Below are positions 1-8,235 of a stretch of 64,000 nt of DNA, one piece after another; the first letter of the stretch is position 1, and the number at the start of each line of letters is the position of its first letter. Below the pieces are notes generated by a model. The model did not search any database, was not told the DNA's origin, and worked only from the letters and a program-made list of their open reading frames with translations. Where the stretch lies: NCBI RefSeq assembly GCF_000755285.1, contig NZ_BBMK01000002.1, positions 1-64,000 on the forward strand. The letters are read 5' to 3'. Source of the DNA: Nonlabens ulvanivorans. GTDB lineage: Bacteria > Bacteroidota > Bacteroidia > Flavobacteriales > Flavobacteriaceae. The position numbers and the translations under genes were made by a program.

Positions 1-75
1 CACCAACATCACCAAATCACCAAACTCACCAAATCACCAAATCACCAACTCACCAACTCACCAACTCAATGACTC
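1..75. repeat. 8-bp tandem repeat (CACCAACT/CACCAAAT)
   Basis: About nine tandem copies of an 8-9 bp unit, CACCAAAT or CACCAACT, fill the first 75 bases just before paaI. Because the unit is 8 bp it does not keep a reading frame, so it is unlikely to be coding. It could be a slippage-prone spacer upstream of paaI. The left end of the array is cut by the window. Confidence 0.8.
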
Positions 76-108
76 AAAAAACTAGACGGAAAAAAGATTC
101 CAGCAAAA

Positions 109-489
109 ATGCTCTCACTTGATCCTTACTCAACTTGGTTAGGTATTGAAATCCTGTCGGTTGAAATAGGTTGTGTAAAATTAGGAATGACCATAAGACC
201 AGAAATGCTCAATAGTATGGGAAAAGCACATGGTGGGATTACCTACTCACTGGCAGATACTGCTTTTGGTTTCTCGTCCAACACGCATGGTAAATTTGCT
301 GTATCCATAGAAACAAGCATCAACCACATAGAAGCATTAGAAGAAGGTGACTACATCACAGCAGAATGCACTCTAGATAAAACCAAAACTAAAGTAGGTT
401 TCAACATCGTTGAGGTTAAAAAAGGGGGGGAAGAGCTTGTGGCGTTATTTAAAGGAGTGGTTTATCGTACTAATAAGGATTGGGAATAA
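109..489 (+). CDS. paaI: PaaI-type hotdog acyl-CoA thioesterase
   Basis: Hydroxyphenylacetyl-CoA thioesterase of the PaaI hotdog family, a cytoplasmic enzyme that removes dead-end CoA esters during phenylacetate catabolism. The 126-residue reading has the family core GKAHGGITYSLADTAF at about residues 38-53, with His41 and Asp50 in the places of the active-site residues, and the C-terminal LVALFKG strand. The real start may be ATG at 69: removing one A from the A6 run at 76-81 gives an N-terminus MTQKLDGKKIPAK joined in frame to MLSLDPYSTW, as expected for PaaI proteins of about 140 residues. The run of seven G at 424-430 is read as Gly-Gly. Followed convergently by the LRR protein gene. paaJ, paaZ and a crotonase lie downstream. 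Confidence 0.85.
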   Translation: MLSLDPYSTWLGIEILSVEIGCVKLGMTIRPEMLNSMGKAHGGITYSLADTAFGFSSNTHGKFAVSIETSINHIEALEEGDYITAECTLDKTKTKVGFNIVEVKKGGEELVALFKGVVYRTNKDWE

Positions 490-3119
490 CTACTCTTTGA
501 TTAACTTCATGCTTTGTTCTCCTGACTCATTTTTCACCTTGATGAAATAAAGTCCAGTATTTAATTCAGAAATATCAATATTCATTTCTAAGTTTTCTTG
601 TTTTACTGATAATGACTTCACAATTCTACCTAAATGATCAAATATTTGAATAGCTTGAATATAAGAGGATGAATTAATGGTGACTTTTCCATATGATGGG
701 TTAGGGAAAAGTGATACTGAGTTTGAATTTGCATCATTTAAACTAGCGGTTTGATCTATGGTTACCATATGATCATTAGTAATAATAGGAAAATTAAAAT
801 CAAAGTAAATCTCTGCCTGATTGCCTATCATATCTCCTAATTGAAGTGTAGGCAATGACTGTATTTTGTAAATCAAGTAACCATCGTTAGTCGCATCGTT
901 GAAATCTAAATTGATGTTTTCAAAGATAAATTCTACCACATTTCCATCTGTGATTCTAGTTTGCATAGGGTGACTACTTGTTAAAGGTTGAAAACTGTTA
1001 ATATCTAGTCTAGAAGTGTCGATTGTGTTTTTAACAACAACGTTTATAGCACTTGCCGTTCCAGTGTTTTCAAATCTTATTTTATAGTGTAAATCTTGGC
1101 CTACGTTTGTAGGATCTAGAATTGCTCCTTCTAGGCAAGTAATGTCATTAGGGTCATAAGAGTTAACAACCGTTTGTGAATATTCAAAGGTGTCATTTGA
1201 GGTATTCGTATCTTGAATTCCTGTAGGTCCGCTTATAGTACCTCCATAAAAAAGAATATCGCCTCCATTAACAGCAGGAGTTTCCATAGGTGTATTCACA
1301 TTAAACGTGATATTTATAATTATTTCTTCATTAGGCTCTAATGAAGGAATATCCCATATAATCGTACCATTAGAATCACTTAAAAATGCTAGATCGGTGC
1401 TTGTGTAATCTAATCTAGAATCATCATAGTTTAGGTATAAAGTTCCAGTAGTTGCTGTAAGGCCTTTATTTTTACAGATAATTTTATAGTCTGAATCAAA
1501 TCCTGGTCTCGCAGGTAAGTCTTCAATCATTATAACAGATAGGTCGATGTTATTACCAGTAGGAGTGATGCATATATCTTGAGTAATCAATGTATTACTC
1601 GAATCTAGATTTGTATTAAAGCTAGTTAAGGGCGAGAATAAGGATTGATGGATCAATGGTTGTGGTACGATGGTATAATTTCCTTGTCTCAAAAATATAT
1701 CATAGTCAAATGAAGGAGTAATGAAATAAGTGTCAGATTCATTTGTCGTATTATCTGTAATATTAAACTTAAAGTCAACCTCATGAAGGTCAGAAAGGCT
1801 GCAACCGTTTAAATTTGCGTCTACGCGTACTTCTCCTTCTATCAAATACGGAATTCCTCCTGGAGTAAATGTGCAATAAGAATTCATTGTGTAGTTTAAA
1901 TTACCTGAATTTGAGCTATTAATTGCATTAGTAATGTTTTGAAAATCATCATTGTCTGCGCATACGTATTCTAGGTTCGTAAGTTGATACAAATTGAGTG
2001 TCTCATGTTGTCCGTTTTTAAGAAATAACCTCTTAACAGAATCATTGATTCCCACTGATGAAAGATTTGTGGTGTTATTTAAGTTAATTTCTTGCAAGTT
2101 ATATTCATTACTTATATCAAGAGAATTGAGATAAGGATTATCACTAAAATCTATTTCAAAGAAATTATTATAACTTATATTGAGATTTTGACAGTCAAAA
2201 TTATTTTGATTTAAAGTGTTTAAAGAATTATTACTTGATAGATTAAAGTATAATACTTTGGTATCTAATATGTTGATAGAAGTTAATTGGTTATTGTAGA
2301 AGATATCTACTAGTGCACTAGAAGCATCTACATTGTTCATTTGTATAGATGTTAGATTAGTACTGGAGATTACGAGATTACTGCTTATTGTCAGATTAGA
2401 AAGTCCTGTCAAAGAGTTAAGAGGAGTGTTGTCGATCCATACTTCAAACATAGAATTCTGTGCACTTAAATCGAGAGAAGTTAATTGAGTATTCATTAAG
2501 AATAATTCAGATAATAAAGTGTTTGTACTTAGATCTAGCGTTGTTATAGGGTTTGAATCTAGTTTCAGGTTAGTTAAAGAAGTATTATTAGTCAAATCTA
2601 AATTGGTTAGACTATTTGATGAGAGATATAGTTCAGTTAAACTTGTTTGAGACAATAGGTTTAAACTAGAAAGATTATTATATTCTAGATCTAGATAACT
2701 CAAATTAGGGAGCATGCTCAAATCGATACTTGTTAAATTATTACTGCTAAGTCTTAACTCGGTCAGTGATGTAGAGTTCATTATCGGGAAACTGCTTATT
2801 TGATTGTAAGAAGCATAAAAAGCTTCCATATTTTGAAAAGCTTCTATACCTTGAAGTGAGTTTATAGTATTAGAAACTATTCCTAAATCTATCATTCTCA
2901 CCTGAAGTGCCTCAGATATTTGAATTTCGCCATCTCCATTGAGGTCTGCGTTAGAATCTCCTATATTATTATTAGTAGTGTCTACCACATTTCTGGTGGT
3001 CAACGCATTTTTTAAAACAGGATCAGGAATATTCACGATTTGAGAATAGACGTTTATAGAAAAAATAAGCTTACTAAAAGTAATGCGTAATTGGCTTTTA
3101 ATTGGAGTGGTTTAAACAT
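490..3119 (-). CDS. Secreted leucine-rich-repeat protein with T9SS sorting domain (frameshift in signal peptide)
   Basis: Large exported surface protein, function unknown. From the N-terminus: a signal peptide starting MFKPLQLKANYALLLVSL (ATG at 3119), an EF-hand-like calcium segment (DLNGDGEIQ), about twelve ~21-residue LRR repeats with an LxxLxLSSNxL pattern, an SdrD/prealbumin-like beta domain (GEVRVDANLNGC), DUF11-like strands, a DUF7619-type domain beginning SYDPNDITCLEGA, and a T9SS type A sorting domain (SLFPNPSYGKVTI to MKLIKE). The signal peptide and the mature frame are out of phase by one base; the A6 run at 3060-3065 appears to lack one A. The GTG at 3036 is therefore not a convincing start. 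It is a tandem paralogue of the gene at 3232-5972. Binding partner and substrate cannot be inferred. Confidence 0.85.
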
Positions 3120-3231
3120 TTTTTTATTTTAAGTACTGAATCTAGAACTGTAAGAAGTTCGTTTATCAGGTTTTTAATAAATTTTCTAGTGTTGCATTGA
3201 ATTACAAGGCATCTCTAAACTTTTATATTAA

Positions 3232-5972
3232 TTACTCTTTGATTAACTTCAGGCTTTGCTCTCCATATTCATTTTTCACCTTAATGAAGTAAAGTCCAGT
3301 ATTTGATTCAGAAATATCAATATTCATTTCTAAGTTTTCTTGTTTTATTGATAGTGACTTCACAATTCTACCTAAATGATCAAATATTTGAATAGCTTGA
3401 ATATAAGAGGATGAATTAATGGTAACTTTTCCATATGATGGGTTAGGGAAAAGTGATACTGAGTTTGAATTTACATCATTTAAACTAGCGGTTTGATCTA
3501 TGGTTACCATATGATCATTAGTAATAATAGGAAAATTAAAATCAAAGTAAATCTCCGCCTGATTGCCTATCATATCTCCTAATTGAAGTGTAGGCAATGA
3601 CTGTATTTTGTAAATCAAGTAACCATCGTTAGTCGCATCGTTGAAATCTAAATTGATGTTTTCAAAGATAAATTCTACCACATTTCCATCTGTGATTCTA
3701 GTTCGCATAGGGTGACTACTTGTTAAAGGTTGAAAACTGGTAATATCTAGTCTAGAAGTGTCAATTGTGTTTTTAACAACAACATTTATAGCACTAGCCG
3801 TTCCAGTGTTTTCAAATCTAATTTTATAGTGTAAATCTTCACCTACGTTTGCAGGATCTAGAATAGCTCCTTCTAGACAAGCAATGTCATTAGGGTCATA
3901 AGAGTTAACAATCGTCTGAGCAAATTCAAATGTGTTGTTACTGGTGTTTACATCAGCAACTCCAGACGGCGCCGCAATATCCCCCCCAAAATAAACAAGG
4001 ACATCACCACCGTTAACAGCAGGAATATCCATTGGAGAATTGATTCTGAAATCTGTCGTTATTATGTGTGTTTGTCCAGGTTGTAGGGTATTCAAATTCC
4101 AGCTCAAAATTCCATTATTAACTGAAGCAGGAGACTCTGATGATCCTTGATATTGAACTAGACTATTATTGTAATTTAAGAAGACCGTACCGTTTGAAGC
4201 AGCTGTGCCTAAATTTGAGCAAATCAATCTGTAACCAGATACAAAACCTGGCCTGGCTGGTAAAATCTCATCGATTATAATAGCTAAATCTATATCACTT
4301 CCATTAGGAACTAGACAAATGTCTTGTATAACATCAGGAGAACCCATTGAAAAGTTAGCATTAAAAGTGTTTAGTGGATTGTATAAAGCTGGAGCTACTG
4401 GTTCTGGTCTAATTGTATAATTCCCTTGAGGTACAGCAATTTCATAATCATAACCAGGAGATTCAAAAAATATGGCGCTTGTAGTACCGTTATCTACCGT
4501 AAATTTAAAGTCGGTAAATCTAGTGTCGCTTACGGAGCAGCCATTCAAATCCGAATCGATTCGCACGTCTCCAGTGATTTTATGTAAATCTCCTCCTGGT
4601 GTAAAAGTACAATAGGTATTCAAATTTACGTTAGTGATTCCACCGTTGTTTAGCGTTGCTGATAAGGCTAGTATTTCATCATTATCACCACAGATGTAAT
4701 TGATACTATTTGTTCCTGTAAAATTTATGACGTCTGAAATGCCGTTTTTAATAATAAGTCGATCTATGATACAATTATTAATAATAAAATTATTGCCAAA
4801 TGTTGAAGTGTCTGTTTTTAAAAACGATAATTCTTGGAGATTTGCTTCATTATTGAATTGAATATAATCTAATTGCGTACCATTTTCTATTCTGATGTTT
4901 TCTAGTCCATTATTGTCGGTATATAATCCAAAGGTGGAATTATTATTCGCTTCTAAATTGAGCAGGTTGGGGGGGTTGTTTATAATATTATTACCAAAAA
5001 ACCATCATTATTATTCATTTGGATAGAAGTGAGTAAAGAATTGTTCTCAATTTCAATACCAGATACAAAAGAGCTGTTGTTATTGATAACTAATGAAGTT
5101 AAGTTAGTGTTTTTAATTATTAGTGAGTCTAACTCTAATTTATTTGATAATCCAGTAAATGAGACAAGTGGCGTGTTAACAACCGTTAAGTAATAAATGG
5201 TTAATTGATTAGATAAATCTAGATTTGTAATAAGAGTATTGTCTAATTCAAAGGTGTTTATATCAGGACTAGAGCTTACATCTAGTGAGCTAATTGGGTT
5301 ATTGTTTAAGGCTATTTTGCTTAAAAGTGAATTTTGGCTTAAGTCAATTGTGCTCAAGGTATTATCGTTTAATTCAAGAGCGACTAAGTTCGGGTTTTGA
5401 GTGATATTGATGCTGCTTAAGGAGTTGTTATTAAGTATCAACTGTTGCAAATTTGGATTTTGAGTTACATCAATGTTGCTTAAATTATTGTTTGCAGATG
5501 AAAGCTGTTCCAAGTTAGGATTTTGAGTAACATCGATGTTGCTAACTAATGTGTCATCTAGCAATAATACTTCTAGGTTGGGAAGATTGCTAACGTCTAT
5601 GTTAGAAACTTGATTATCATCTAAAATTATTAATCTCAATGAATTCATTGTAAAAACAGGAACATTGCTAACCTGACTATTTCTTATTCTTAGTTCTTCT
5701 AAATTGTTAAAAAACTGAATTCCTTCCAAAGATTGAACACCAGTATTGAAGCCTAAATATAAGGTTGTAACATTATTAGCTTCAGACTGTTGAATTTCTC
5801 CATCATTGTTTGTGTCTACATCAGAATCTGCACTACCATTACCAGTGGTGTCAGTTACGTTTGTGTTTACTAGTAGATTTTTAAGGGTGTTATCAGGTAT
5901 GTTGATAATTTGAGCACTTGCATTTATACATAAAATGAAGGTGATGGCAATAAATAAATAGTTGGTTTTCAA
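3232..5972 (-). CDS. Secreted leucine-rich-repeat protein with T9SS sorting domain, paralogue (frameshifted)
   Basis: Tandem paralogue of 490-3119 with the same architecture: a clear signal peptide (MKTNYLFIAITFILCINASA), a DTNNDGEIQ calcium-loop-like segment, LRR repeats of the form NIDVTQNPNLxxLxLxNN, a beta domain, the SYDPNDIACLEGA domain and a T9SS tail ending SLKLIKE. The 5' part (ORF from 5972) and 3' part (through 4623) are in different frames. The break lies between 4969 and 5001, most simply a missing base in the A6 run at 4996-5001, after which the frame reads FFGNNIINN. Two C/G7 runs (3981-3987 and 4969-4975) are in frame. At 3981 the protein is one residue longer than its paralogue, as if three bases were extra. 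About the last 220 residues are roughly 95 percent identical to the paralogue. Confidence 0.85.
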
Positions 5973-6049
5973 AAGCTTTGGTTTAGATATGCAAGATAAT
6001 TCCTCAAAATCAAATAATTGAACATTATCTTATAAAAATCTGGATGTTG

Positions 6050-6057
6050 TATTTTTG
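6050..6057 (+). promoter_or_regulatory. Putative paaJ promoter, -7 motif
   Basis: TATTTTTG matches the Bacteroidetes -7 consensus TAnnTTTG and lies 36 bases before the paaJ ATG. No well-spaced -33 TTG is evident, so the call rests on the -7 box alone. Confidence 0.45.
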
Positions 6058-6061
6058 AATA

Positions 6062-6077
6062 CGCTTTCGCGAAAGCG
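6062..6077. repeat. 16-bp palindrome CGCTTTCGCGAAAGCG, intergenic copy
   Basis: Exact copy, between the putative paaJ -7 box and its ATG, so it lies in the 5' leader. One of three non-coding copies. Confidence 0.95.
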
Positions 6078-6092
6078 AAATAATAGAACGAC

Positions 6093-7304
6093 ATGAAAAA
6101 CACATATATAATCGACGGTGTTCGTACACCCATAGGAAATTACAAAGGAACATTATCTACTATAAGACCAGATGATCTTGCAGCTCATGTAATCAAAACC
6201 GTAGTAGAAAGAAACCCTAATATCCCAACAGATGCTTATGCAGACGTGATCATGGGCTGTGCTAACCAGGCTGGAGAAGACAATCGTAATGTCGCTCGCA
6301 TGGCAGGATTATTGGCTGGGTTACCAGTTACAGTTCCTGGAGAAACAGTAAACAGATTGTGTAGTTCTGGATTGAGTGCCATTGTACATGCTCATAGAGC
6401 CATACAAACTGGTGATGGAGATGTTTTTATTTCTGGTGGTGTAGAGAACATGACTCGTGGACCACTGGTAATTGCAAAACCTAGTAGTGCTTTTGGTACT
6501 GATTCAAAGATGTACGATTCTAGCTTTGGATGGCGTTTTGTCAACCACAAAATGGCCGAAATGTACGGTGTTGACGGAATGGGGAATACGGCTGAAAACC
6601 TTGTAGAGAAATTTACAATCTCTCGAGAAGATCAAGATGCATTTGCCGCATGGTCACAGTTAAAAGCCACAGCAGCACAGCAATCAGGCAGACTTGCAAA
6701 AGAAATAGTTGCGGTAGAAATACCTCAACGCAAAAAAGATCCAATCATCTTTAAAGATGATGAGTTCATCAAACCAACTACTACAAAAGAAGTTCTTGCA
6801 AAACTACGTCCAGCCTTTAAAAAAGAAGGTGGATCTGTAACTGCAGGGAATTCCAGCGGTTTGAATGATGGTGCTGCTGCAACAATTATTGCTAGTGAAG
6901 ATGCTGTAAAAAAGTATGACCTCAAACCGATAGCAAGAGTAGTAAGTAGTGCGGTAGTTGGAGTAGAGCCTCGCATTATGGGAATAGGTCCTGTAATAGC
7001 TAGTAATAAAGCACTTGAAAAAGCAGGTTTAACTCTAGAAGACATGGATGTAATAGAACTTAATGAGGCATTTGCATCGCAAGCATTGGCTTGTACTAGA
7101 GCATGGGGACTTGCAGACGATGATGCGCGCATTAATCCTAACGGTGGATCTATCGCGATAGGTCATCCACTAGGTGTTACGGGAACTCGACTAGCCTATA
7201 GTGCAGCTTTGGAATTACAATTGACTAATAAAAAATATGCGCTTATAACTATGTGTGTAGGTGTAGGACAAGGCTATGCGATGGTGATTGAAAATGTTCA
7301 ATAA
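6093..7304 (+). CDS. paaJ: Thiolase, 3-oxoadipyl-CoA / 3-oxo-5,6-dehydrosuberyl-CoA type
   Basis: Acetyl-CoA acyltransferase of 403 residues. In the phenylacetate pathway this enzyme performs the CoA-dependent thiolytic cleavages that release acetyl-CoA and finally succinyl-CoA. The catalytic triad is visible: the nucleophile Cys90 in NRLCSSGLSA, His358 in GHPLGVTG and Cys388 in MCVGVGQG. The substrate-loop segment SSFGWRFVN and the motif NEAFASQAL are present. Length is normal for the family. Assignment to paaJ, rather than a fatty-acid fadA thiolase, is inferred from the surrounding paaI, paaZ, crotonase and paaY-like genes. A palindrome lies in its leader and the next gene begins 33 bases downstream on the same strand. 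Confidence 0.85.
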   Translation: MKNTYIIDGVRTPIGNYKGTLSTIRPDDLAAHVIKTVVERNPNIPTDAYADVIMGCANQAGEDNRNVARMAGLLAGLPVTVPGETVNRLCSSGLSAIVHAHRAIQTGDGDVFISGGVENMTRGPLVIAKPSSAFGTDSKMYDSSFGWRFVNHKMAEMYGVDGMGNTAENLVEKFTISREDQDAFAAWSQLKATAAQQSGRLAKEIVAVEIPQRKKDPIIFKDDEFIKPTTTKEVLAKLRPAFKKEGGSVTAGNSSGLNDGAAATIIASEDAVKKYDLKPIARVVSSAVVGVEPRIMGIGPVIASNKALEKAGLTLEDMDVIELNEAFASQALACTRAWGLADDDARINPNGGSIAIGHPLGVTGTRLAYSAALELQLTNKKYALITMCVGVGQGYAMVIENVQ

Positions 7305-7337
7305 ACTTTTGTACATTTAAGGGTAAATCTTACAGTT

Positions 7338-8108
7338 ATGAATAAGATATTGCTTTTCACAATAGTTTGTTTATTATGCATTTTAAAATTTAATGCTCAA
7401 AATCCAGCGCTTACATCAAATGATTGGGTTTTAACAGAGTTAAATGTGAATGGAACTATAACCTTACCTTCTGGTATAGCCTACCTAGGAACGCAAGATG
7501 TTGTTCTTCAGTTTACAGATACAGGAACAGATTATAGTTTTGATACTTATGTTTGTTTAAATGAGGCTATAGCTGGTAGAGTAAGTTATCCTTTTGCTGG
7601 AACAACTACAGAAAGGTTTACTTTTTTATTTTCGGCTCAAGCCTTAGGAATGTGTTGTAATCCACAAGTAGATATCACTATGCCGCCTGATCCAGATTGT
7701 GTGGCTCTTTTAGGATTTAGTGCTGACTATTTTATGTTTTGGAATGGTCCTATGAATACTAATTATGATTACGAAATCAATACTATTGCAAATACGGTCA
7801 CATTAAGAGTCACAAAACCTAATGGCGATTTTGCCTTATATGGTAATGCAACAATGTCCATTGATAACATTCTATCAAGATTAGATATCACCTTGGCTGA
7901 AAATCCAGTCGATAATCAACTTGTATTAATAGGTAATCAAGTTTCAGATATCACTGCTATTTCTATTTTTGATATGAATGGAAGAACAGTTTTAACTAAT
8001 ATTTCTTATCGAAATGGAATAGATATATCACAACTTGGTAAAGGTATTTTCTTTCTTTCTGTTAGCTCAATTAACTCAGATAAGATGATAAAATTTATAA
8101 AAGAGTAA
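7338..8108 (+). CDS. Small secreted protein with T9SS sorting domain
   Basis: Unrecognised exported protein of 256 residues. It has a signal peptide (MNKILLFTIVCLLCILKFNA), a Cys-containing middle region (MCCNPQVDITMPPDPDC), and a C-terminal T9SS type A sorting domain from about residue 180 (LDITLAENPVDNQLVL to SDKMIKFIKE), so it is probably delivered to the cell surface or medium by type IX secretion. It resembles the family of short flavobacterial secreted proteins that begin with a DWxLxxLxVNG strand. It lies between two paa genes but nothing in its sequence suggests a catabolic role. Confidence 0.75.
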   Translation: MNKILLFTIVCLLCILKFNAQNPALTSNDWVLTELNVNGTITLPSGIAYLGTQDVVLQFTDTGTDYSFDTYVCLNEAIAGRVSYPFAGTTTERFTFLFSAQALGMCCNPQVDITMPPDPDCVALLGFSADYFMFWNGPMNTNYDYEINTIANTVTLRVTKPNGDFALYGNATMSIDNILSRLDITLAENPVDNQLVLIGNQVSDITAISIFDMNGRTVLTNISYRNGIDISQLGKGIFFLSVSSINSDKMIKFIKE

Positions 8109-8133
8109 TCAGATAATTACATGATTCAAAATA

Positions 8134-8149
8134 ACTAACAACTGTTAGT
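8134..8149. promoter_or_regulatory. Dyad operator ACTAACA-AC-TGTTAGT upstream of paaZ
   Basis: A 16-bp imperfect palindrome with 7-bp arms and a 2-bp centre, TetR-operator-like in shape. The identical 16 bases recur at 13691-13706 before the E2 gene. Here it lies 86 bases before the paaZ ATG and just upstream of a possible -7 box, TATTTTCG at 8168-8175, so it would cover the -33 region. The regulator is not in the window; PaaR is a candidate by analogy only. Confidence 0.65.
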
Positions 8150-8192
8150 CTTTCCGTTCACTTTTTGTATTTTCGTTGAAGGTTAAATTTAT

Positions 8193-8206
8193 GCTTACGC
8201 GTAAGT
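8193..8206. repeat. Palindrome GCTTACGCGTAAGT in paaZ leader
   Basis: Contains the perfect 12-bp palindrome CTTACGCGTAAG in the paaZ leader, 29 bases before the start. It resembles the common CTTTCGCGAAAG repeat with two compensating changes, and may be a diverged copy. Confidence 0.5.
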
Positions 8207-8235
8207 GAAATTCTAAAAACTTTTACAAAAAGAAT

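Noticed and set aside
1-75. The tandem repeat as a CRISPR array
   Set aside because: Units are 8 bp with no spacers.
2997-3036. GTG at 3036 as the start of the first LRR protein
   Set aside because: It would give a surface protein with a T9SS tail but no signal peptide; a signal peptide starting at 3119 becomes continuous if one base is restored.
6725-7132. Long open frames opposite to or overlapping paaJ, paaZ, the E2 gene and other genes
   Set aside because: They lie wholly within strong, family-matched genes on another frame, have unusual composition (runs of Ser/Ala/Pro) and no start context; they are shadows.
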